Shown: piece by piece, positions 1 to 6,965 of the stretch | Layout: every line of letters starts with the position of its first letter | Numbering within the stretch: the first letter of the stretch is position 1 | The notes under the pieces: model-generated | What the model saw: only the letters and a program-made list of their open reading frames with translations | Database searches by the model: none | Told to the model about the DNA's origin: nothing | Position numbers and translations under genes: made by a program | NCBI GenBank assembly: GCA_003220195.1 | Contig: QHRT01000324.1 | Coordinates: 1-14,026, forward strand | Length of the DNA: 14,026 nucleotides | From: Candidatus Rokuibacteriota bacterium | Lineage (GTDB): Bacteria; Methylomirabilota; Methylomirabilia; Rokubacteriales; CSP1-6 | Direction: 5' to 3'

Positions 1-2
1 CT

Positions 3-50
3 CCGGCGCCGCCGCTGCACGTCGTCGGCGGCCTCGGCTACCGCTTCTGA
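3..50 (+). CDS. Possible C-terminal tail of an upstream gene (partial)
   Basis: One plus-strand frame entering from the left edge ends at a TGA (48-50) and encodes a short tail finishing LHVVGGLGYRF. This resembles the last beta-hairpin of OmpR/PhoB-type winged-helix DNA-binding domains, which often end in a GVGYRF-like motif. Only 15 codons are visible. The other two forward frames are also open at the edge, so both the frame and the family are tentative. If real, the gene converges on the minus-strand oxidoreductase at 84. Confidence 0.25.
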   Translation, partial: PAPPLHVVGGLGYRF

Positions 51-72
51 TGACCACCCCGGTCGTGACGGT

Positions 73-90
73 CGGCTGACGGCTCAGCCG
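73..90. terminator. Perfect hairpin between convergent genes, possible terminator
   Basis: A 7-bp perfect inverted repeat (CGGCTGA, loop CGGC, TCAGCCG) covers the stop codon of the minus-strand oxidoreductase and lies just past the tail at 3-50. It is GC-rich and symmetric, so it could act on transcripts from both sides. There is no T tract on either side, so intrinsic termination is unproven. Confidence 0.35.
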
Positions 91-1106
91 CGCCGCACGC
101 GGGGAAACACGTCCTCGGCCAGCATGTGAAGCTCGTCGAGCACCAGGCTCTGCGGCATGCCGGGCCACTGCACGCTCATGATCAGGTGATTGATGCCGGT
201 GGCGCGATGGAGCGCGAGCATCTGCCCGGCCACCTCGTCGGGAGAGCCGAGCAGGAAGCGATCGCGCACGAGCTCGTCGAACGCGACGCCGAGATCGTTG
301 TCCCCCTCGGGCATCGCGCGGTTCTGACCCCACTCCTGATACGCGCGGTACTTCGCCTGGAGATAGGGCGCGCAGAGTCGCATCGCCTCCTCCCGCGAGC
401 GGGCGACGAACACTTCACGACGCGCCGGAAATTCCTTCGGGAACGGCTTGCCGCATTCGTCGAGCGCGCGGCGATAGACCTCGACCTGCCGCACGATCGT
501 GTCGACGCGATTGTGCGGGTTGACGTACCAGCAGTCGCCGAGCCGCGCCGCGCGACGGATCGCCGGATCCGCGTTGGCGCCGATCCAGATCGGCGGATGC
601 GGCTTCTGGATGGGCCGGGTGCCGAGCGACGCGCGCTCGAGCGTGAAGTGCGAGCCGGCCATGTCCACCGCGTCCTCCGTCCACAGCCTCTTCACGGCCT
701 CGAGGTTCTCCTCGAACCGGCTCACGCGCTCCTTCTGCGTCGTGCCGAACGCGCGGAACTCGACCTCGCGATAGCCGAGCGCGATCCCGAAGATCACTTT
801 CCCGCCGCTCATCACGTCCACCGTCGCGATCTGCTCGGCGATGTCGAGCGGCTTGTGGAGCGACAGCAAGACCAGGCCGAAGTTGATCCGGAGCGCGGGC
901 GTCTCGGCCATGATGCGGCTGAGAAACGGGAACTGCTGGAAGTCCTGCCAGGGCGCGGCGCTGTAGTGCATCCCCTTCGTGATCGACGCGAAGCCGAGCC
1001 GGTTCGCCAGCCGCGCCTGCTCGAGCAATTCGCGGAAGCGCGCCTGCATGTCGTCGCCGTGCGGGAACTGCGCCCGCATCATCACCCCGAACTGGATGTC
1101 GGCCAT
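84..1106 (-). CDS. LLM class flavin-dependent oxidoreductase
   Basis: This is a 340-aa protein of the bacterial luciferase-like monooxygenase superfamily, a TIM barrel that binds FMN or F420. The family hydroxylates or cleaves organic substrates using reduced flavin, or carries out F420-dependent redox. Family landmarks are VDVMSGGKVIFGIALGYREVEF at about residues 96-117, given here only as a landmark, and the PPIWIGANAD strand at 171-180 followed by the AIRRAARLGD helix. The length is normal for the family. The ATG at 1106 has a GGAG-type site upstream (GGACGGAG on the minus strand). It is the last gene of the leftward operon, 39 nt after the AAA+ gene. Its C-terminal half is longer than that of the second oxidoreductase at 2566-3453 and the two are only distantly alike, so they probably have different substrates. 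The substrate and the choice of FMN or F420 are not visible. Confidence 0.9.
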   Translation of the reverse strand: MADIQFGVMMRAQFPHGDDMQARFRELLEQARLANRLGFASITKGMHYSAAPWQDFQQFPFLSRIMAETPALRINFGLVLLSLHKPLDIAEQIATVDVMSGGKVIFGIALGYREVEFRAFGTTQKERVSRFEENLEAVKRLWTEDAVDMAGSHFTLERASLGTRPIQKPHPPIWIGANADPAIRRAARLGDCWYVNPHNRVDTIVRQVEVYRRALDECGKPFPKEFPARREVFVARSREEAMRLCAPYLQAKYRAYQEWGQNRAMPEGDNDLGVAFDELVRDRFLLGSPDEVAGQMLALHRATGINHLIMSVQWPGMPQSLVLDELHMLAEDVFPRVRRG

Positions 1107-1145
1107 GGCTCCGTCCTGCGCGGGGCGTGGCGCGCGCCGCCGCTC

Positions 1146-2504
1146 CTACCTGAGCGACGGCTCCTTGAGGAACCCGATGATCCGGGTGTTGGGCCCGTCG
1201 CCCGCGCTTCGCGCTTCCCGGAGCGCAATCATGAAGTCTTCGGTAGTGAGGTCGAGCTTGTCACCGCCCGGCGCGAGCCGCTCGGTGGCGATCTGCACCG
1301 CGCGGTGCACCCAGTCCTTGAGAAAGGCCTGCGTCGCTCCATCCGAGCGGGCGACCAGGGCATCCAGGTCGACCTGCGCGACCGAGTACGGGGTCAGATA
1401 GTGACGCAGATAGCGTCGGCGCAGCTCGGATCCCGGCGCGGCGAGATGAATACACTGACTGATCCGTCCCGGACGATCCTTGATCGCCGCCTCGATGCGC
1501 TCGAGCGCGTTGGTGGTCAGCACGAAGCCGACGTCCTCGTGTGGGCGCAGACCGTCCATCTGGTCGAGCAGCTCGCCGAGGATCGCTCCCTGCATGTTGA
1601 TGTCGCGCGCGGTGAACACCAGATCGACGTCTTCCAGGATCACCACGGACGGCTGCAACAGTCGCGCGAGCGCAAAGATCGCGGCGACCTGCTGCAACGC
1701 GCTTCCCGCGACCACGATCCGTGTCGTCTCCGGCAGCATGGCGCAGAGGTAGCGACAGGCGAAGCTCTTGCCGGTGCCGGGAAGGCCGTGAAGGAGCACG
1801 CCCCGCCGGATCGGGACGCCGTGCGCCTTCAGAACGTCGCGCCGGAGATGGAGGTCGATCACGTTGCGCCACAGCAGCTGACGAATCGCCTCGTCCATCA
1901 CGAGATCGTCCTCGACGACGCTCGGCTCCGGCGCGAACAGCACACGCAGCCGCTCCGGCTTTTCGACGTCCCCGAACTCGTCCCGGCTCGCAGGCTCGAA
2001 CCGCAACGCCAGCACACGGTTCCGGTAGATCGACGCTGCTTCGCTGCGACGAATGATTTCCCGCACCGACGCCTCGGCGACCGAAGCGTCCGGCGAGGCG
2101 ACCTCGACCACGGATTTCGCCTGGAGAGCGTGGTGGCGAACACGAACGATGCGCGGCGGCAGAGGCGCCGCGTTGACCCAGAAGGCGTCGACCGGCAGGA
2201 ACAGTTCTTCGTCGACGGACACTGGCCAGGCGATCTTTTCCGAGCGCCCGATGCGTCGGGAAATCCAGCGCGGCGGTCTCGCGTGGAGCACGGTGCTCAA
2301 CGGCTCCTGCCGGTGGTCCGATTCGATGGCGACCGTGGCGCCGACTTCGTTCGCGTGGCGTTCGGCAGCCCGGAAGAGGTCCACGAAGCGATACTCCGGC
2401 AGCTCCTTCGCATGCACCTGGAAGGTGCCGAGCGGTCGCTTCAGCTCGGTGAAGAGACGACCGTCGATGTCCTTTCGATGGAGCGAACGACGCCAGCGCC
2501 ACAT
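1146..2504 (-). CDS. AAA+ family ATPase with unrecognised N-terminal domain
   Basis: This is a 452-aa cytoplasmic ATPase. The C-terminal half is a classical AAA+ module: Walker A GLPGTGKS at 240-247, Walker B VVILEDVD at 287-294 (E291/D292, the ED order seen in BCS1-like AAA proteins), a sensor-1 Asn at N332 in VLTTN, and an RPGRI segment at 344-348 that matches the RPGRFD arginine-finger region of p97/FtsH/BCS1-type proteins. Residues 1 to about 200 contain no domain I recognise and no transmembrane segment. They are presumably the substrate-recognition or remodelling part. The gene lies 61 nt downstream of one luciferase-like oxidoreductase and 39 nt upstream of the other, in the same direction, which suggests cotranscription. 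No strong Shine-Dalgarno precedes the ATG at 2504, so the exact start is less certain. Such proteins remodel or unfold partner proteins. What this one acts on is unknown; a role in maturing or protecting an operon enzyme is only inference. Confidence 0.88.
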   Translation of the reverse strand: MWRWRRSLHRKDIDGRLFTELKRPLGTFQVHAKELPEYRFVDLFRAAERHANEVGATVAIESDHRQEPLSTVLHARPPRWISRRIGRSEKIAWPVSVDEELFLPVDAFWVNAAPLPPRIVRVRHHALQAKSVVEVASPDASVAEASVREIIRRSEAASIYRNRVLALRFEPASRDEFGDVEKPERLRVLFAPEPSVVEDDLVMDEAIRQLLWRNVIDLHLRRDVLKAHGVPIRRGVLLHGLPGTGKSFACRYLCAMLPETTRIVVAGSALQQVAAIFALARLLQPSVVILEDVDLVFTARDINMQGAILGELLDQMDGLRPHEDVGFVLTTNALERIEAAIKDRPGRISQCIHLAAPGSELRRRYLRHYLTPYSVAQVDLDALVARSDGATQAFLKDWVHRAVQIATERLAPGGDKLDLTTEDFMIALREARSAGDGPNTRIIGFLKEPSLR

Positions 2505-2565
2505 GGTCCAGGCATGCTACCACCGCAGGCGAGACGGCCGTGGGGGTGCAGCGCGGCGCCCCCGA

Positions 2566-3453
2566 TCAGCGCGCGTTCAGACTCCCCACCGCGTCTTTGA
2601 ACCGGCGCAGCGTGTCGATGTGCTCACCGGGCTTGGTGAGTCCCATGCGCATCGTGTCCACGCTTAGATGCGTCACGCCGCGCATCGTGCGCCAGCCCTC
2701 GATCTCGCTCGCCCACTGATCCGGCGTCAGGCGCGCGAGCGTCACGCGGCCCTCGATGCCGAATGACGCCGGGTCCCGACCGCCGGCCTTCACCAGCTCG
2801 TGGGTCCTGTCGGCGAGGGCTTGCGCCTCGGCGTCCGGCCGCCGGTTGCTCGACCACATCCACCCGTCGGCGAGCCGAGCCGCGCGTCGCATCGCCGCCT
2901 CGATGTGCCCGCCGATCCAGAGCGGGATCGGGCGCTGCACCGGCAACGGGTTGATGCCGGCGTCGACCACGCGATCGAACCGCCCCTGATGCGTGACGAG
3001 CTCACGTGTCCACAGCGCGCGCAGGAGCTCCATCTGCTCCTCGATGCGCTTGCCTCTGACGTGGAAGTCCTGCCCGAGCGCCTCGTACTCGACGTAGTTC
3101 CAGCCGACGGCGACGCCCAGGCGCAATCTCCCGCCCGACAGCACGTCGACCGCCGCCGCTTGCTTCGCCACGAGCGCCGTCTGCCGCTGCGGAAGGATGA
3201 CGATGCCGGTGGCGAACTCGAGCCGCGGGACGGCCGCGGCGAGGAAGCCGAACAGCACGAACGGCTCGTGGAACGCATCACGGTGACTGTACGGCCCGGT
3301 GAGATCGCGATAGCGCTCGCGATTGGCGCCGAGCACGTGGTCGTAGGCGAGCACGTGCGTGAAGCCCATGCCCTCGGCCGCCTGCGCGTAGTCGCGGATC
3401 CCGATCGGATCGTTGCCGATGTCGGTTTGCGGAAACACCACCCCGATCTTCAT
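2566..3453 (-). CDS. LLM class (probably F420-dependent) oxidoreductase
   Basis: This is a 295-aa luciferase-like TIM-barrel oxidoreductase. It starts MKIGVVFPQTDIG and has the family landmarks VDVLSGGRLRLGVAVGWN at 102-119, the following VEYEALGQ, and PIPLWIGGH at 175-183. The length and the opening strand resemble the TIGR03619-type, F420-dependent subgroup more than FMN-dependent luciferases, though this is judged by eye only. The ATG at 3453 is preceded by a strong GGAGGA site at good spacing. It lies 34 nt after the NicX-like reading frame and 61 nt before the AAA+ gene, consistent with one operon. A likely role is oxygenation or reduction of a pathway intermediate. The substrate is not predictable from the sequence. 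Confidence 0.9.
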   Translation of the reverse strand: MKIGVVFPQTDIGNDPIGIRDYAQAAEGMGFTHVLAYDHVLGANRERYRDLTGPYSHRDAFHEPFVLFGFLAAAVPRLEFATGIVILPQRQTALVAKQAAAVDVLSGGRLRLGVAVGWNYVEYEALGQDFHVRGKRIEEQMELLRALWTRELVTHQGRFDRVVDAGINPLPVQRPIPLWIGGHIEAAMRRAARLADGWMWSSNRRPDAEAQALADRTHELVKAGGRDPASFGIEGRVTLARLTPDQWASEIEGWRTMRGVTHLSVDTMRMGLTKPGEHIDTLRRFKDAVGSLNAR

Positions 3454-3487
3454 GCGCTCCTCCGTGCGTCGCCGCCGTGTGGCGCCC

Positions 3488-4526
3488 TCACCGTTCGACG
3501 CGTCTCCCGATCATGGCACGATCGACGAGGCGGCCGCGCTCGACGACCACGTCGCCGTCCAGCATGACGGTGCAGTCGCGCATCGGGACGTCGTAGTGAC
3601 CCTTCGTCGCGCGCGTGCCGCCGCCCTGCGTGTTCGGACCCGTCGAGAAGAGGAAGTTGCCGGCGAACGCGCGGGCGCCGGCGTGATGCCGCGCCGGCTC
3701 GTCACCGTGCAGCGCGATGTCGTACCAGCGCGCTTGCGGATTGAGCCCCCAGCCGAGATGCGACACCGCGTGACCGTCCATGTCTTCGAGTGACTGCCTG
3801 TTGTCGTCCAGCCAGTCGCTCATGAGCTTCGCGTCGAGCCCGCCATCGATCTTGCGGATGAAGCCGCCGCTGATGTGGAGCCGGATCTCGTCGTGCACGT
3901 ACCGGCAGTAGGGCAGCACCACGATGTCGCCGGGTGCGATGACGACGACGCCGCTGGCCGACCCTTCGTTCGGGAACGTGTGCACCATCCCGGCGCCCCA
4001 GTGGTCGAAACGTCCCGGCAGATCGGCGAAGCCGTACTGCGCCATCACCGGATACTCCCCGCAGCGGACGGTCAGATCGGTGCCGGCGTCACTCACCACG
4101 CGCATCGTCCGCGCATTCGCGAGCCGCTGCTCCGCGTGGATGACCGCGTGTTTCAGACCCGGCGGCGACATCAGCCGCTCCAGGTCGTCGGGGCCGTCGA
4201 TGACCATGAGCACGCGCGTGCCGGCCGCGCGCACCCGGGCGAGCCACTTCGTGAAGAGCGGAATGTGGAGGCACACGACCAAGTCGGCCTTCTCGAGCGC
4301 CTCGACGGTGCCCTTGCACTTGCCGACGGTCGCGACGCCGACGCGATCCCACGACGGCACCGAGTTGACGCACAGCTCGTAGACGTCGGCGCCGAGAGCG
4401 TCGGCGCGAGGCGAGATCGGTGAGGAGCGCGATCGTCTCCCCCGCGCGGACGTTGCACAGTTCGAACTCCTCGCGGAAGAGTCTGGCGAGCTTCGCGGGG
4501 TTCAGGATCTGCGGTCGCATCGCCAT
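3488..4526 (-). pseudogene. NicX-like 2,5-dihydroxypyridine 5,6-dioxygenase homologue, interrupted near the N-terminus
   Basis: The main frame (3488 to about 4413) matches the NicX/M29-aminopeptidase-like family. NicX is a non-heme Fe(II) enzyme that opens 2,5-dihydroxypyridine to N-formylmaleamate. Conserved landmarks are QYGFADLPGRFDHW, HTFPNEGSA, SHLGWGLNPQARW, NFLFSTGPNTQGGG and GHYDVPMRDC. Numbering from a GTG at 4360, H201, H255 and D257 fall where I recall the proposed NicX iron ligands (His265, His318, Asp320) and keep almost the same spacing. The N-terminus lies in another frame: a start at 4520 (GGGGAG 6 nt upstream, better than 4526) opens into LARLFREEFELCNVRAGETI and then LLTDL. 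The frames must switch at about 4391-4413. About 9-12 residues expected between LLTDL and ALGADVYEL are also absent, which points to an out-of-frame deletion rather than a single-base error. As sequenced, translation from 4526 ends at 4089. A shortened product from the GTG at 4360 is possible. Some family members are annotated as aminopeptidases, so the pyridine substrate is not assured. Confidence 0.8.
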
Positions 4527-4542
4527 CTCCCCGGCCGGCGCA

Positions 4543-5886
4543 TCACAGATTCGGCGCCGGGCCGCGGCCGAGGACGTCCTCGCACCACGCGGCGGCGGCG
4601 AGCAGTGACGGCTCCGTGAACATCCCGCTCACGAGCTGGATGCCGAGCGGCAGCCCCGTGCTGGACAGACCGCAGGGCACCGTGATCGAGGGCAATCCGG
4701 ACAGCGACCACGGGATCTGGAACTGCGGATCGCCCGTCGGCATGCCTTCGGGCGCCGGCGCCGGGGTCGTCGGCGTAAGCAGCACATCGTAGCGCTCGAG
4801 CAGCGGCAGCATCTCGCGACGGAACTGACTGCGGATGCGGAGCGCCCGGACGTAGAGATCGCCGGGGATCAACATCCCCATCTCGATCGCACTGCGGATC
4901 GCCGGCCGGTAGAGATCGGCCTTCAGCGCGAAACGCTCGGCGTGGAGGCTCGCGGTGTCGCTGCGCGTGATCACGTACGCCGCGGCGTGGACGACGCCGA
5001 AGCTCGCCGGCATCTTCGCGTCCTCGATCACGGCGCCGGCGCCCGCGAGCCGGTCGACGACCTGAGACGTGACGCGCGCGACCTCGGGGGTGGCGCGAGA
5101 GAAGAACGGCTCGCGCAGCAGGCCCACGCGCGGCGCCCGACGGCGCGTGATCGCAGCGAGATAGTCGAGCACGGGCTGGCGCGACGAGCTCGGGTCGTGT
5201 GGATCGTGGCCGGCCGTCAGCTCGAGCGCGAGCGCGACGTCCTCGACGCGCCGGGCCATGAGCCCCACGTGATCCTGCGTGTACGAGAGCGCCATGACTC
5301 CTCGCGTGCTGATCCTGCCGAACGTCGGCTTCAGCCCGACGAGCCCGCAGTACGACGCCGGTCGTACGTTCGAGCCGATCGTCTGGCTGCCGAGCGAGAG
5401 CGGCGCCATGCGCGCGGCCACGGCCGCGGCCGAGCCGCTCGACGACCCGCCCGGCGTGCACGCGAGATTCCACGGGTTGCGCGTCGGCGCCGGATCGTAC
5501 GTCGCGAACTCCGTCGTGTGGAGCTTGCCGAGCAGGATCGCGCCCGCATCTTTGAGCTTCTTCACCGACGTCGCGTCGTAGGGCGGGACGAATCCCGCCA
5601 TGACCTTCGACCCGCCCTCGGTGCGGAGTCCTGCGCTGTAGAAGATGTCCTTCGCGCCGAACAGCACGCCGTGCAGCGGGCCTCGCAGCACACCGCGCGC
5701 GACTTCGTCCGCCGCCTGGCGCGCCGCGGCGCGCGCGTTCTCACGATCGACGAGCGCCCACGCCTTGACGCGCTCGTCCACCGCGTCGATCCGCGCGAGC
5801 AGCGAGTCCACGAGCTCGAGCGGAGAGAGCTCCTTCTGGCGGATCAGTCGCGCCGCGTCGACGACGCCGAGCTCGTCCGGGCTCAT
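4543..5886 (-). CDS. Amidase (amidase-signature family, AtzE/GatA-like)
   Basis: This is a 447-aa amidase-signature hydrolase that cleaves amides or ureas through a Ser-cisSer-Lys triad. The triad is visible: K79 in FGAKD, S148 in the PGGSSSGSA loop, and nucleophile S172 in QTIGSNVRPAS. The S148-S172 spacing of 24 equals that in GatA. The frame stays open upstream to 6273, but the ATG at 5886 is the right start. It overlaps the stop of the small upstream gene as ATGA and begins with the normal family N-terminus MSPDELG. The partner gene looks like AtzG, so the enzyme is probably an AtzE-type heteromeric amidase rather than GatA of the tRNA amidotransferase (no gatB nearby, GatC homology weak). 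It sits 16 nt upstream of the NicX-like frame, so it may hydrolyse an amide formed in the same pathway. The substrate is unproven. Confidence 0.93.
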   Translation of the reverse strand: MSPDELGVVDAARLIRQKELSPLELVDSLLARIDAVDERVKAWALVDRENARAAARQAADEVARGVLRGPLHGVLFGAKDIFYSAGLRTEGGSKVMAGFVPPYDATSVKKLKDAGAILLGKLHTTEFATYDPAPTRNPWNLACTPGGSSSGSAAAVAARMAPLSLGSQTIGSNVRPASYCGLVGLKPTFGRISTRGVMALSYTQDHVGLMARRVEDVALALELTAGHDPHDPSSSRQPVLDYLAAITRRRAPRVGLLREPFFSRATPEVARVTSQVVDRLAGAGAVIEDAKMPASFGVVHAAAYVITRSDTASLHAERFALKADLYRPAIRSAIEMGMLIPGDLYVRALRIRSQFRREMLPLLERYDVLLTPTTPAPAPEGMPTGDPQFQIPWSLSGLPSITVPCGLSSTGLPLGIQLVSGMFTEPSLLAAAAWCEDVLGRGPAPNL

Positions 5887-6074
5887 GGCGCGGGCTCCGC
5901 GTAGAACGCGGGTGGCTCTTCCGGATCGAGGGGAAAGACCGCCACGTCCGCCATCCATCCGGCGACGTCGCCGATCGTCTGACGAAGCGCAGCAGCACGC
6001 TCCGCTCCGAACCGGCGCGCCGCTTCGGTCGAAAGTCCCGTCGCGAATTCCGCGCGCAGCGTGTCTCGATCCAT
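5883..6074 (-). CDS. AtzG-like (DUF4089/GatC-like) small amidase subunit
   Basis: This is a 63-aa protein starting MDRDTLRAEF. It has a helix (about residues 17-45, ending in VAGWMADVAVFPLD) followed by a Pro/Glu-rich tail, PEEPPAFYAEPAP. The tail strongly recalls AtzG, whose C-terminus has a comparable SPESELAEIYRPAPFP-like segment. AtzG is a GatC-like partner that stabilises the amidase AtzE in cyanuric acid catabolism. The ATG at 6074 has a GGGAGG site 8 nt upstream. A longer in-frame start at 6212 exists, but its added residues look non-native. The stop overlaps the amidase start (ATGA), implying translational coupling and a stoichiometric complex. It is the first gene of the leftward operon. 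The family call rests on the motif, the size and the neighbour. It is easily missed by automatic annotation. Confidence 0.75.
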   Translation of the reverse strand: MDRDTLRAEFATGLSTEAARRFGAERAAALRQTIGDVAGWMADVAVFPLDPEEPPAFYAEPAP

Positions 6075-6205
6075 CCCGTGAACCTCCCGCCAGGACTCTA
6101 CGCCCGGCCAGCGGGCGGGGACAAGCGGCACGTCCCTGCTGGACGTGGTACACATGCGCCAGACCAACACCATCGAAGGGGCCCGTCGGGCGACGGAGGT
6201 GCGGG
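6075..6205. promoter_or_regulatory. Divergent intergenic regulatory region
   Basis: This 131-bp gap separates the leftward amidase/NicX-like operon from the rightward heme-oxygenase-fold gene and must hold both promoters. It contains a perfect dyad (6129-6147) and a weaker TGG-N10-CCA half-dyad at 6146-6161 overlapping it. I do not see convincing -35/-10 boxes in either direction. No regulator gene lies in the window. Confidence 0.45.
6129..6147. promoter_or_regulatory. Perfect 19-bp inverted repeat, candidate operator
   Basis: CACGTCC, a 5-nt spacer CTGCT, and GGACGTG form a perfect 7+7 bp dyad near the middle of the divergent gap. It is 55 nt from the minus-strand start codon and 59 nt from the plus-strand one. 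That placement suits a shared regulator of both transcripts. A transcript hairpin is an alternative. GC-rich DNA yields chance repeats, so confidence is modest. Confidence 0.35.
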
Positions 6206-6965
6206 ATGGCAACCGGAACGCACGCGCGCAGCATCGCGGACGACATCGTGGCGATCCGTGAGCGGTGGCACACGAAGCGCCACCCGTTCTTCCAGGCGTT
6301 CGGCGAGGGCCAGCTGCCCTTGCGCGCGCTCGGCGTCTACATGGCGATGCACGGCAAGTTCGTGCGCCGGGCGCTGTCGAGCTTCGGCATCCTCTACGCG
6401 CGCACGAGTCAGCACGACGACATCAGGAAGTCGATCGTCGAGAACCTCTCCGAGGAGGAGGGGTTCAAGGCCATTCCGCAGGAAGGCCACGTGCCGCACG
6501 ATCACAACGAGCTGATCCGTCGCTTCTGCCGGGCCGCGGGGCTCCCGGATGGCGAGGTGCACACGCTCAAGATGACGCCCGCGTGGTGGGCGCGATCGCT
6601 GCACTACTACCAGACGGCCGTGGAGGAGCCTCTCGGTGTCGTGCTGGCGATGCAGACGACGCAGGAGGGTCAGCAGCCGGCGCTCAACTCGGAGGTCATC
6701 CTGCCCGCGTTCGCCCGGCACTACGGGTATCCGGCGGGATCACCGGAGATCGAGTTCTTCACCGAGCACGCCGCTGCGGACGTCGAGCACAGCCGCCGTC
6801 AGGCCGGCCGAGCTCGCGGCGACGCATCTCGACACCGAGCAGCTGCGCGCCCGCGCGCGCGAGGTGGCGGAGGAAGCCTGCATGCTGCGCTGGTCGTCCA
6901 TCACCGACCTCTACCGCCGCGAGTACCTCGGCGAGAAGGAGATCCTGCCACCCGGCGTCGGTTGA
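6206..6965 (+). pseudogene. Heme-oxygenase-fold (TenA/PqqC/CADD-like) protein, possible diiron oxidase, frameshifted near the C-terminus
   Basis: The ATG at 6206 follows GGAGGT (6195-6200) at ideal spacing. The frame is open much further upstream, but that part is the antisense of the amidase gene. The protein is all-helical and resembles the TenA/PqqC/CADD superfamily (HPFFQAF near 26-32, EEEGF at 83-87, HDHNELIRRF at 98-107). Residues H188, D192 and H195 form HxxxDxxH (EHAAADVEHS), the pattern that supplies three metal ligands in CADD and other heme-oxygenase-like diiron oxidases. E85 and H98 or H100 and an acidic residue near 139-154 could complete the site. After about residue 199 the native C-terminus continues in the next frame (AELAATHL, then ITDLYRREYLGEKEILPP, to the TGA at 6965). 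Removing one copy of a tandem GGCC (6802-6809) restores a 251-aa protein, a normal family length. Unrepaired, the frame runs to 7015 and gives 269 aa with an Arg-rich false tail. The enzymatic role is unknown; a PqqC-like cofactorless oxidase is the alternative. Confidence 0.75.
6802..6809 (+). repeat. Tandem GGCC duplication at the frameshift
   Basis: GGCCGGCC sits exactly where the heme-oxygenase-fold gene changes frame. A 4-bp slippage duplication explains the +1 shift, and deleting one copy yields a continuous family-like sequence (RRQAELAATHL). A one-base insertion nearby would give the same shift and cannot be excluded. Confidence 0.5.

Noticed and set aside
126..2600. 824-codon open frame on the plus strand antisense to the first three minus-strand genes
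   Set aside because: Its product is Arg/His/Glu-rich with no domain, and it spans two gene boundaries on the other strand. This is the expected antisense shadow of GC-rich third-position codon use. The minus-strand frames carry clear family motifs.
4543..6074. GatC-GatA of the tRNA amidotransferase
   Set aside because: No gatB is nearby, the small protein looks closer to AtzG than GatC, and the setting is catabolic. A genomic gatCAB search would settle it.
5645..6205. Upstream extension of the heme-oxygenase-fold frame
   Set aside because: It is antisense to the amidase and AtzG-like genes and lacks family similarity. The ATG at 6206 has a strong ribosome binding site.
5887..6273. N-terminal extension of the amidase frame to 6273
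   Set aside because: The added residues are Arg/Gly-rich and not family-like, and they cover the AtzG-like gene in another frame. The ATGA-coupled ATG at 5886 gives the normal amidase N-terminus.
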